NCBI GenBank assembly: GCA_964601225.1
Contig: CAZRMM010000008.1
Span: 1 to 64,000 of the forward strand
Direction of reading: 5' to 3'
DNA: 64,000 bases
Source: CAYRGC01 sp964601225
GTDB lineage: Bacteria; Patescibacteriota; Gracilibacteria; Peribacterales; Peribacteraceae
The first letter of the stretch is position 1. Each line of letters opens with the position of its first letter. A program made the position numbers and the translations under genes. Under the pieces are notes generated by a model. The model ran no database searches. It was not told the DNA's origin and saw only the letters and a program-made list of their open reading frames with translations. Positions 41,453 to 49,019 of the stretch are shown here, in pieces.

Positions 41453-41480
41453 ACTCTAGCGCGAAAAAACCGCGATGCAA
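41453..41480 (-). promoter_or_regulatory. Promoter of the Met leader ORF
   Basis: Minus strand TTGCAT (41475-41480), a 16-nt spacer and TAGAGT (41453-41458), with the ATG 7 nt on. It lies just past the recG stop, so the leader and methyltransferase are transcribed independently of recG. Confidence 0.6.
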
Positions 41481-41482
41481 GT

Positions 41483-43537
41483 CTAGACCGGCCGGTCGTA
41501 ACTTCCGGCCTCCGCCAAGCCCAAAGATCGCGACGCCGCCTTGCGCGCGCGGGTGATGAGTTCGGGGTTAAGGAGGTCGCCTGCGTCGATGTCCGGCATG
41601 CCGCTCTGTCGGAGTCCGTAGAGTTCGCCGGGGCCGCGGAGCTTGAGATCGATCTCCGCGAGGAGGAACCCGGACTCGTGTTGCTCCATCGCCTTGAGGC
41701 GCGGCGAGTTCGCCTGCTCCTGCGTGGTGGCGAAGAGAAAGCAGTGGCTCTTGTGGTCGCCGCGTCCTACGCGACCGCGAAGCTGGTGCAATTGCGCAAG
41801 TCCGAAACGTTCCGCTCCCTCGATGATGATGATCGTCGCGTTCGGCACGTCGATGCCCACCTCGATCACCGAGGTCGAAACCAGGATATCCGATTTTCCT
41901 TCCCGGAACTCCTGCATGACTTGCTGTTTTTCCTGGGGGCTCAGTTTGCCGTGGAGGAGCGCCACCCGTCGGTGCGTGAATTCCGCGCGCAGGCGTTTGG
42001 CTTCTGCCTCCACGTTCTTCACCTCCGCGAGCTGTTCGCTCTCGGTGATGAGCGGACAGATCACGAAGGCTTGCCTCCCCTCCCCGATCTGGTGATCGAT
42101 GAAGCCTTCCACCGTGCGTCGTTCCTTGGGCCCGACGACGCGCGTCGAGATGGGTTGGCGGCGCCCGGGCTTCTCGAGGAGAACCGAAAGGTCGTGTTCG
42201 CCGTAGGCCGTGAGCGCGAGCGTGCGCGGAATCGGGGTGGCGGTCATCGAGAGGAAATGGGGACTCCCCTTTTCTTTCAGTCGTTGCCGCTGCCGAACGC
42301 CGAAGCGATGCTGCTCGTCGACGATCACGAGACGAAGATCCTTGAATCGGACGTCTTCTTCGATGAGAGCGTGCGTGCCGACGACGACATCTACCGTGCC
42401 GGAAGCGACGCCGAGCTTGATGCGGTCGGAATCCGGCCGCGGCGTCGAGCCGGTGAGAAGTGCCACCGCCGGCAGTTGAAACGTCTTCAGATTTGGGTAT
42501 TCGTTCGTCTGTTCCAAGAAGTGCCGGAAATTCAGGAGGAGTTTCATGATGCCCTCCGCGTGCTGACGAGCGAGGACTTCGGTCGGCACCATGAGCGCGC
42601 ACTGTGCGTCGCTTCGGATGACGTTCGCCATCACGGCGACCGCGACGAGAGTCTTGCCGGAGCCAACGTCGCCTTCCAAAAGACGCGACATCGGCGTCGC
42701 GCTTTCCATGTCTTTCAGGATCTCGTAGATCGCCACTTTCTGGCTCCCCGTCGGTGTGAATTTCAATGACGCGAAAAGCGCGCGGATGAGATCGATGTCC
42801 ATGGGAGTCTTGAGCCGAGCCTGCACCGCGCTCTGCCAGTCGCGTCGGCGCTCGAGCGCCTCGTGCTGGAGCGCGTACGCGTGCTCGAAGGTCATGCGCG
42901 CGCGGGCGGCGGCGATCTGTTCCGGATTCTCCGGGAAATGCAGGGCGCGGATACCGTCCTTGCGCGGCATGAGCTTCTCCTCGCCCACGACCTCCGGCGG
43001 CAGCGTCTCCTTGAATTCGTCGATCGCGGACGCGACGAGCGGCATCTTCTGGCGGAGCCAGCGGGTCGTGATCACATCGTGCTGGGGATAGATTGGCACG
43101 AGGCGACCCGCGTGCAGGAGCGGGCCCTTCCCCGCCATCTCGATTTGCGGGCTCTGGAACACGAGCTTGTAGCCCATCTCGGCGAGCTTGCCCGTGAGCA
43201 CCACTTCGGCGCCGTCCTTGAGCATGCGCTTGATGTGCGGCTGGTTGTACCAGACGACGCCGACGCTCTCGCCGTTACTGTCCGTGAAGGTCGCGGTCAC
43301 GAGCCGCTTTCCCCTCTTCGTGTAGACGAGCTTCACGTCCTCCACGACGCCGCGGATCGTCACTTTCTCGTCGAGCGGCGCGGAGCCGATCGTATCCATC
43401 TGCGACAGGTCCTCGTGCGATCGCGGAAGGTAGAGCAACAGGTCCTGCGCGGTGTGGATGTTCATCTTCTGCAGCGCCTCGATGTAGTCGTTCGTCGTCT
43501 TCAGGATGCCGGTCGTGAGGACGGTACTGAGGTGCAT
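41483..43537 (-). CDS. recG: ATP-dependent DNA helicase RecG
   Basis: A 684-residue RecG. The N-terminal wedge (OB-fold) domain includes KVTIRGVVEDV and VVWYNQPHIKRML. The helicase core shows RLLEGDVGSGKTLVA (Walker A), VDEQHRFG (Walker B), SMTATPIPRTLAL (motif III) and QLRGRVGRG (motif VI). The C-terminal TRG motif region ends with LRGPGELYGLRQSG. It reverses stalled replication forks and unwinds D-loops and R-loops. The ATG at 43535-43537 begins a normal-length protein; the open frame runs 24 codons further. The stop is 2 bp from the promoter of the Met leader. Confidence 0.97.
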   Translation of the reverse strand: MHLSTVLTTGILKTTNDYIEALQKMNIHTAQDLLLYLPRSHEDLSQMDTIGSAPLDEKVTIRGVVEDVKLVYTKRGKRLVTATFTDSNGESVGVVWYNQPHIKRMLKDGAEVVLTGKLAEMGYKLVFQSPQIEMAGKGPLLHAGRLVPIYPQHDVITTRWLRQKMPLVASAIDEFKETLPPEVVGEEKLMPRKDGIRALHFPENPEQIAAARARMTFEHAYALQHEALERRRDWQSAVQARLKTPMDIDLIRALFASLKFTPTGSQKVAIYEILKDMESATPMSRLLEGDVGSGKTLVAVAVMANVIRSDAQCALMVPTEVLARQHAEGIMKLLLNFRHFLEQTNEYPNLKTFQLPAVALLTGSTPRPDSDRIKLGVASGTVDVVVGTHALIEEDVRFKDLRLVIVDEQHRFGVRQRQRLKEKGSPHFLSMTATPIPRTLALTAYGEHDLSVLLEKPGRRQPISTRVVGPKERRTVEGFIDHQIGEGRQAFVICPLITESEQLAEVKNVEAEAKRLRAEFTHRRVALLHGKLSPQEKQQVMQEFREGKSDILVSTSVIEVGIDVPNATIIIIEGAERFGLAQLHQLRGRVGRGDHKSHCFLFATTQEQANSPRLKAMEQHESGFLLAEIDLKLRGPGELYGLRQSGMPDIDAGDLLNPELITRARKAASRSLGLAEAGSYDRPV

Positions 43538-43701
43538 GGATGTACACCTAGGGTAGGTGTTGCGGTGCGTTGAGGCAATTGGTCCACTCACGGAAATCCC
43601 AAGGACCAAATTCTACATTCTAAAAAGTCTTGAGAATTTAGTGTTTGGGATTTGGGATTTTTTAGGAGAGACCATCCATGGTCATCAACCGCTTCCTCCA
43701 G

Positions 43702-43707
43702 TATAAT
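43702..43707 (+). promoter_or_regulatory. -10 box of the 43716 gene
   Basis: TATAAT 8 nt before the ATG, so the message is nearly leaderless. The -35 is weak. Confidence 0.5.
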
Positions 43708-43715
43708 ACTTCGTA

Positions 43716-44105
43716 ATGGCCGATCTCCTCTCCTCCATCGCCGCGCACGCCGGGGCTTCCGACGACGATATCAAGAAAGCCGGCAAGCCCGCGGGCGACG
43801 ACATGACCGCGACTCACAAGAAATATCTTGCGGAGTTGATTGCGAAGATCGATGCAAGAGTCATCGATCCGTTCACGCCGTCGTCTCTGGTGGACGAAGC
43901 GAAGTATAATGCCCTCGGGGAACTCGAACGCGGAAAGGTGGATCTCACGGCGGTGAACATGGCGAGTCAGATCCAGAGGATCGAGCATTTTTTCAGGGAT
44001 AAAAGTATCCCCGACGCAGCGCCGGAACTTCAGACGATGATTGACCACTTGTGGAACATGAAGAAGACGGCAGAGTCACAGTACGGCTCCCTTTTCCGTT
44101 TCTGA
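43716..44105 (+). CDS. Unrecognised small helical protein
   Basis: A 129-residue soluble protein, acidic and Lys-rich, with long helices (KKYLAELIAKIDARV, SSLVDEAKYNALGELERGKV, then QIQRIEHFFRDK). No signal, membrane or catalytic motif. A TATAAT lies 8 nt before the ATG, supporting it as a real gene. It runs into a second small gene after 2 bp (44108), which is likely co-translated. I cannot name a family. Confidence 0.55.
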   Translation: MADLLSSIAAHAGASDDDIKKAGKPAGDDMTATHKKYLAELIAKIDARVIDPFTPSSLVDEAKYNALGELERGKVDLTAVNMASQIQRIEHFFRDKSIPDAAPELQTMIDHLWNMKKTAESQYGSLFRF

Positions 44106-44107
44106 CC

Positions 44108-44326
44108 ATGGCTGCCACCCCAAAGAACGAAATTCTTCCGGAAGCTCCGCGCGAGCGGGAACCGTCCGGCGGTGGCGAGCAGAGCCGCGAGAAGCCAACG
44201 ACGATCGGTGAGGTGAAGGAAGAAGTGACCTTCCAGATCGACGCGAAACTCGCCGAATTGCAGAGTCGCATCGAAGAAGAGAAGCGACTGAAACAACAAC
44301 GGCCTCCGGAGCAGCGCGCGGCGTAA
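44108..44326 (+). CDS. Small charged coiled-coil protein
   Basis: A 72-residue protein. The first 30 residues are Pro/Glu/Arg-rich and disordered; residues 33-65 form an amphipathic helix (EVKEEVTFQIDAKLAELQSR, then IEEEKRLKQQR), a probable coiled coil. It starts 2 bp after the preceding stop, so it is in the same operon. Family unknown. Confidence 0.5.
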   Translation: MAATPKNEILPEAPREREPSGGGEQSREKPTTIGEVKEEVTFQIDAKLAELQSRIEEEKRLKQQRPPEQRAA

Positions 44327-44391
44327 CGGTCATTTCTGGTCAGGCTCGGAATGACAGACGTTGAATGGTATGCGTTGCGTACTTTTCATTG

Positions 44392-45351
44392 TCATCTCGA
44401 GCTTGACGAGGGATGCATGTCGATCCACCGGATCCGTTCGTCCTTTCCCCACCATGTCATTTGGCGTTTGGCATAGCGCGCCGTGTTTCGTGAAATGGTC
44501 TTCGTCAGTTCCGCCATCGACCCGCCCGCGCGCATCCACTCCATGATCTCGCGGTAGCCGTGGCTGATCATCCCGGGATCGTTCGGGCCGTAGCCCTTCT
44601 CGAGAAGTCTTTTCACCTCGTCGAGCCATCCGCGTTCGAGGAGCGCCTTCGCCCGGTTCTCAATGCGTTCCTTGATGACGTCGCGGGGCCATCGGAGCCC
44701 GAGCAACAGGACGTCGTACCGGCCGCTCGTTTTCGTCTTGGCGTCCCGCACACTCCCCGCGCGTTCGGCGATCTCCATCGCACGGAGCATGTAGACCTTG
44801 TTGCGCCGTTCCGTTCGGTCCGCCGCCTCCGGATCGAGCGTGCGGAGTCGTGCCTGAAGAGAACGGCCTTCGTCGTAGTCGTATTCTTGCGAGAGACGTT
44901 CGCGGACGAGCGGGTCGGATTTTCCGGCGAATGAGAGCCCGTCCACGACGGCGGAGACGTAGAGCATCGAGCCTCCGACGAGCAGCGGCACCTTGCCGCG
45001 GGCGAGGATGTCGTCGATCGTCGCGAGCGCCCGCGCCTGGTACCACGCGGCGGTCACGTCCTCCCGCGGATCGAGTTCGTCGAACAGGTGATGCCGCACT
45101 CCCCTTCTCTCGTCGATCGTCGCCTTCGCGGTGCCGATGTCGAGATGCTTGTAGACCTGCCGTGAGTCGGCGTTCACGATCTCCGCGCCGATCCAGCCGC
45201 CGGGCTTCGTCTCCTCGATCCACAGCGCGAGCTCCACCGAGAGGTCCGTCTTGCCGCCCGCCGTCGGGCCGACGATCGCGATGAGCGGCTTCGTCGCGCG
45301 CGACAGATGATCTCCGGCAAAATCGATGGCGTGCCTCAGCGTTTCTTTCAC
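44392..45351 (-). CDS. miaA: tRNA dimethylallyltransferase MiaA
   Basis: A 319-residue enzyme. IAIVGPTAGGKTDLSVELA (Walker A-like P-loop), VNADSRQVYKHLDIGTAK (the D-S-R-Q-V-Y signature), HHLFDELDPRE and VPLLVGGSMLYVSAVVDG are all standard. It adds a dimethylallyl group to A37 of tRNAs reading U-initial codons, including tRNA-Phe(GAA), which in this window has G37 and so is not itself a target. The C-terminal part has ISHGYREIMEWM, also conserved. It is divergent from clpP with a 134-bp intergenic region. Confidence 0.97.
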   Translation of the reverse strand: MKETLRHAIDFAGDHLSRATKPLIAIVGPTAGGKTDLSVELALWIEETKPGGWIGAEIVNADSRQVYKHLDIGTAKATIDERRGVRHHLFDELDPREDVTAAWYQARALATIDDILARGKVPLLVGGSMLYVSAVVDGLSFAGKSDPLVRERLSQEYDYDEGRSLQARLRTLDPEAADRTERRNKVYMLRAMEIAERAGSVRDAKTKTSGRYDVLLLGLRWPRDVIKERIENRAKALLERGWLDEVKRLLEKGYGPNDPGMISHGYREIMEWMRAGGSMAELTKTISRNTARYAKRQMTWWGKDERIRWIDMHPSSSSR

Positions 45352-45485
45352 GATGCGATCGTAGCAGAACGCCTACAATGTACTATGAACTTTACATTCT
45401 ACTTCACAACATACGACCACTGCGTACAGTGCCGCACGGAGCCAAAAAACGGTAGAATAGATTCGAACAGTTTTCTCCCCACTCC

Positions 45486-46139
45486 ATGCGCCACAATCCC
45501 CTCTCCTCGATCTCCGCCAAGCTCTCGCGCGGCATGCCGATCCAGGATTTCATCATCCCCACCGTCATCGACAAGACGCCCTTCGGCGAGCGCGCGTACG
45601 ACATCTATTCGCGTCTTCTGGAGGAACGCATCGTCTTCCTTGGTACGGGTATCAACGACGACGTCGCCAATTCCGTCATTGCCCAGCTCCTCTTCCTCGA
45701 GAAGCAGGACCCGAAAAAGGACATCACGCTCTACGTGAACTCCCCGGGCGGACAGGTCACGTCCACGCTTGCGATGTACGACACCATGCAGCTCGTCCAG
45801 CCGGACGTTTCGACCGTTTGTCTCGGCATGGCCGCGAGCGGCGGCGCGATCGTCCTCATGGGTGGTGCCAAGGGAAAGCGCTACGCGCTCCCGCACAGCG
45901 AAATCATGATTCACCAGCCGCTCGGCGGCACGGAGGGCCAGGCGACGGACATCGCCATCCATGCGGAGCACATCATCAGCACGAAGAACACCCTGAACCA
46001 AATGATCGCGGACCACTCAGGCCAGAAGCTCGAGAAGGTAAAGTCCGATACCGAGCGCGACAAATTCATGAGCGCCAAGGAAGCACTCGATTACGGCCTC
46101 ATCGACAAGATCATCGCGAAGGTATCCTCCAAGAAGTGA
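45486..46139 (+). CDS. clpP: ATP-dependent Clp protease proteolytic subunit
   Basis: A 217-residue ClpP. The catalytic triad is in place: Ser118 in GMAASGGAIV, His143 in IMIHQPLGG, and Asp192 in the SDTERDKFMSA segment. The segment around Ser is GMAASGGA where GQAASMGA is common. It degrades proteins unfolded by ClpX or ClpA-type ATPases, none of which is adjacent. The stop TGA overlaps the GTG start of the next gene (GTGA), so the two are translationally coupled. Confidence 0.97.
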   Translation: MRHNPLSSISAKLSRGMPIQDFIIPTVIDKTPFGERAYDIYSRLLEERIVFLGTGINDDVANSVIAQLLFLEKQDPKKDITLYVNSPGGQVTSTLAMYDTMQLVQPDVSTVCLGMAASGGAIVLMGGAKGKRYALPHSEIMIHQPLGGTEGQATDIAIHAEHIISTKNTLNQMIADHSGQKLEKVKSDTERDKFMSAKEALDYGLIDKIIAKVSSKK

Positions 46140-46546
46140 AGATCCGCTCGCACAAAAGCCGCGCCTGGCTGCTCCTGCCCACACTTGTACTGTTCGGGTG
46201 CGATACGGCGCTGACGCAGTGGTTTCAGCCGACGTCGTATTGGGCCGGGGAATTCGCAAGCGCCAATGAGTTCAGTCCGCTATGGGATTTTACAATGCGC
46301 TCGGGTCCTTTCGTGCACCTGACTGCGTCTCTCGTGTACGTCGCGATCGTGAGCGGTCTCGTGTTTCGTCTGCCCGGCCGGGCCGCGCTCGTGACGTCTC
46401 TCACTGTCCTGCTATGGCACTTTTTCGGTTCGGCCTCGTGGATCACTTATCACTTGCCTCAGGGATATTGGCTGACGGTCGGATACGGCGTCCTTGTCGC
46501 GATCCTGTTGGAAGTGAGTTACCGCAGGGCGGGTGTCTGGCGCTGA
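46136..46546 (+). CDS. Small polytopic membrane protein coupled to clpP
   Basis: A 136-residue protein. It starts with GTG at 46136, overlapping the clpP stop by four bases. After a basic N terminus (KIRSHKSRAW) it has about four hydrophobic helices: WLLLPTLVLFGCDTAL, FVHLTASLVYVAIVSGLVF, ALVTSLTVLLWHFFG and YWLTVGYGVLVAILLEV. A Cys near residue 19 has a lipobox-like look (LVLFGC) but the protein is mainly polytopic. Family unknown. An intrinsic terminator follows at 46581. Confidence 0.65.
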   Translation: MKIRSHKSRAWLLLPTLVLFGCDTALTQWFQPTSYWAGEFASANEFSPLWDFTMRSGPFVHLTASLVYVAIVSGLVFRLPGRAALVTSLTVLLWHFFGSASWITYHLPQGYWLTVGYGVLVAILLEVSYRRAGVWR

Positions 46547-46580
46547 CTGCGGGACCATGATCGTCCACCTCCATGTATCG

Positions 46581-46605
46581 AAACCCTGGTCTTCGGGGGG
46601 TTTTT
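46581..46605 (+). terminator. Terminator after the clpP operon
   Basis: AAACCC pairs with GGGTTT, ending in five T. It lies 34 bp after the last gene of the clpP transcript and before tgt. Confidence 0.6.
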
Positions 46606-46692
46606 CCCGGGCAGATGACGAAGGAACGAGAAGGAATGAGAGGCGAAAAATCCCTTCGTAATTGATTCCTCATCCTTCATACTGCGACAGCC

Positions 46693-47775
46693 ATGTTTGA
46701 GCTTATCCAAGCGGCTACGGGCGGTCGTCGCGGTCGCCTCAAGACGGCGCACGGCGTCGTCGAATCCCCCTTCTTCATGCCCGTCGGCACGGCCGGCGCG
46801 ATGAAGGGTATCTCGCACCGCGAGCTTCTGGAGCTCGGCGCGGACATCCTCCTTGCGAATACCTATCACCTTCATCTGCAGCCAGGCGAAGCGATCGTAG
46901 AGGAAGCCGGAGGATTGCATGAGTTCATCGGATGGAAGAAACCAATGCTCACTGATTCCGGCGGATTCCAGGTGTTCTCGCTCCGCGGCATCAGCAAGAT
47001 CGTGGAGAACGGCGTGCATTTCCAATCGCACCTGAACGGCGCTCCCCTCTTCCTCGGTCCCGAAGAGGCGATGCGTATCCAGCACGCGCTCGGCGCGGAC
47101 ATCATCATGGCGTTTGACCAATGCCCGCCGTCCACCGCACCGCGCAAGGATCAGGAGGCGGCCGTCGAGCGCACGCTCCGCTGGGCGGCGGACTGCAAGC
47201 GTCATCACGAAGCGCTCAAGGCGAAGGACGGCAAGGAGATCGCTCTCTTCGGCATCGTACAGGGCGGTCTCGAACGCGACCTCAGGGAGAAGTGCGCGCA
47301 GGAACTCCGCGCGATTGGCTTCGACGGGTACGCCGTGGGCGGCCTCGCCGTCGGTGAAACCGAGGACGAAATGTACGGCATCCTCGATTGCGTCTGTCCA
47401 CTGCTTCCCGCCGACCAGCCGCGCTACCTCATGGGCGTGGGGCGGCTCGAGCAGCTCAAAGCAGCCGTCGCGAAGGGCATCGACATGTTCGATTGCGTGC
47501 TCCCCATGCGGGAGGCGCGCCACGGGACCGTGTACCTTTCCGACGGCAGCAAGTTCCGCGCGACGAAACCGGAGCTCCTCCACGATCACTCTCCGATCGA
47601 TCCCGATTCGCCGTCGCCGCTCAGTCGCGAGCATACGAAGGCGTATCTCTGCCACCTGCTTCGCGCCGGCGAACGGTACGGCGAAACCATTGCGTGCATG
47701 CAGAATCTGGGTGTTACCCTCCAGACCATGCGGGAGTTGAGGGAAAATCTTAAAAAAGAAAGCGTCAAATCCTAA
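46693..47775 (+). CDS. tgt: tRNA-guanine transglycosylase lacking its zinc ligands
   Basis: A 360-residue Tgt. The catalytic residues are present: Asp88 in MLTDSGGFQ and Asp267 in MFDCVLPMREARHG, with GIVQGG in the substrate pocket. It should exchange G34 of tRNAs for Asp, Asn, His and Tyr with preQ1 on the way to queuosine. In normal Tgt a structural zinc is held by C-x-C-x-x-C-x25-H. Here the aligned residues are Ser306, Ser308, Ser311 and Gln337 (SPSPLS, where CDCYTC-like sequence is usual). Flanking residues PIDPD and TKAYLCHLLRAGE are typical, so the alignment is firm. Confidence 0.95.
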   Translation: MFELIQAATGGRRGRLKTAHGVVESPFFMPVGTAGAMKGISHRELLELGADILLANTYHLHLQPGEAIVEEAGGLHEFIGWKKPMLTDSGGFQVFSLRGISKIVENGVHFQSHLNGAPLFLGPEEAMRIQHALGADIIMAFDQCPPSTAPRKDQEAAVERTLRWAADCKRHHEALKAKDGKEIALFGIVQGGLERDLREKCAQELRAIGFDGYAVGGLAVGETEDEMYGILDCVCPLLPADQPRYLMGVGRLEQLKAAVAKGIDMFDCVLPMREARHGTVYLSDGSKFRATKPELLHDHSPIDPDSPSPLSREHTKAYLCHLLRAGERYGETIACMQNLGVTLQTMRELRENLKKESVKS

Positions 47776-47801
47776 GTACAAAAACAATTGTTCAGGATTT
47801 G
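47766..47801. terminator. Inverted repeat between converging tgt and rplU
   Basis: CAAATCCT (47766-47773) pairs with AGGATTTG (47794-47801) over 8 bp around a 20-nt AT-rich loop. It overlaps the tgt stop. The converging rplU gene ends at 47825. Confidence 0.4.
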
Positions 47802-47824
47802 AAACTTCGGATTTTACGATCCCG

Positions 47825-48136
47825 TCAGGCCTTGATTCCCGTCACCTCGATCTCCGTGAAGTGCTGGCGGTGACCCTTTACGCGGCGGTAGCGCTTGCGG
47901 CGCTTGAACTTCTGAATGCGGATCTTCTCGCCGCGGCCGTGGCTGAGCACCTTCGCCTCGACGGAGGCACCGCTCACAAGCGGAGCGCCGATCGTCACCT
48001 TACTTCCGTCGGAGACGAGGAAGACCTTGTCGAACGTCAGAACCTTGCCGGTCTCCGCGTCCTGAAGCGGAACCTTGAGCTTCATGCCCTTTTGGACCTT
48101 CTCCTGGAAGCCACCGATATCGACGAGCGCAAACAT
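47825..48136 (-). CDS. rplU: Ribosomal protein L21
   Basis: A 103-residue L21. It begins MFALVDIGGFQEKVQKGMKL and contains KVLSHGRGEKIRIQKFKRRKRYRRVKGHRQ-type basic sequence, in which the KFKRRKRYRR stretch and GHRQ segment are the L21 signature. It binds 23S rRNA in the large subunit. The usual partner rpmA (L27) is not next door, so the common rplU-rpmA operon is broken here. Confidence 0.96.
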   Translation of the reverse strand: MFALVDIGGFQEKVQKGMKLKVPLQDAETGKVLTFDKVFLVSDGSKVTIGAPLVSGASVEAKVLSHGRGEKIRIQKFKRRKRYRRVKGHRQHFTEIEVTGIKA

Positions 48137-48223
48137 GGGAAAACTTGGGGGATTGCCGGGGCAGTGTACGGAAACAGGCGCGGGAGGGCAAGGGAAATAG
48201 ACACGGGGATTCCCCGATTCCCC

Positions 48224-48952
48224 TCAGATTTCCACGTCCGAGACGACCTGGACGATCTGTCCTTGGATCTTGAGCTCCGTGAAGAGGCGGTATTTCCCCT
48301 TCTTTGGCTTCTGGAAGCGGAAGGATGGGGTATCCGACGTCACCGGAACCAGGCGCCAGTACGAACTGTCTTCCCCGATCAGGACGCTGAAACCTTTCGC
48401 GCCGAGGTAGCTCTCGATGGGCACGGCCTTCCCGTGCACGTCCTCGGCCGAGTAATCGAGGGTGACGTCCTTGTTCCCCACCGTGGGGACGATCGTGACC
48501 TTCACGTTCCCGATGACGCCCGCGAACGTCTTGGACGTAAGCAGGTTCTCGCTCCCGAAGAGCGCCGGACCGGTTTTCGCGTCACCGACCACGCGCTGGA
48601 AGGGCATCACGTGCGGCGCGTTGTCGGCGGCGGTGAAGTCCGCGAAGAGCCAGTAGCTGCCCGGCGCGGTGAAGCGATGCGGAACGGACCACGTGCCGTC
48701 GGCGGCCATCGTCGGACGCAGGTGCTCGAAGAGCGTGAGATCGCTGCGGACGACGACGAGATTCATGGCCTTGTTCGCGTCCTTCGAGAAGTCGGTGAAT
48801 ATCTGCCCCTTCTGGAGAACGCGGTACGAGAGTTCGTTCTCGCTCCCGCCCGCCGTGGAACCGACGGCGCTCGACGCGGATCCTCCGGACGCGGGTGCGC
48901 CGCAGGACGCGAGGAGGAGAACGGAACACAGGAGGGGGGCGAGTTTCTTCAT
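48224..48952 (-). CDS. Lipoprotein with beta-sandwich, unrecognised
   Basis: A 242-residue protein. A lipoprotein signal (LLCSVLLLASC, Cys at residue 16) precedes a Ser/Ala/Gly linker. The mature domain has MNLVVVRSDLTLFEHLRPTM followed by ADGTWSVPHRFTAPGSYWLF. This block resembles secreted proteins sometimes linked with copper or heavy-metal handling and with FixH/YtkA-like domains. A second half (FRFQKPKKGKYRLFTELKI) repeats the beta pattern. I cannot assign a function. It is transcribed in the same direction as rplU and follows it by 87 bp; the start is the ATG at 48950-48952. Confidence 0.65.
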   Translation of the reverse strand: MKKLAPLLCSVLLLASCGAPASGGSASSAVGSTAGGSENELSYRVLQKGQIFTDFSKDANKAMNLVVVRSDLTLFEHLRPTMAADGTWSVPHRFTAPGSYWLFADFTAADNAPHVMPFQRVVGDAKTGPALFGSENLLTSKTFAGVIGNVKVTIVPTVGNKDVTLDYSAEDVHGKAVPIESYLGAKGFSVLIGEDSSYWRLVPVTSDTPSFRFQKPKKGKYRLFTELKIQGQIVQVVSDVEI

Positions 48953-49019
48953 GCCCCGAGTATAGGAGGATCTCCCGTTCCGCCAACGGAAAAACAGGGT
49001 CAAAAATTTCTCTTTCGGC

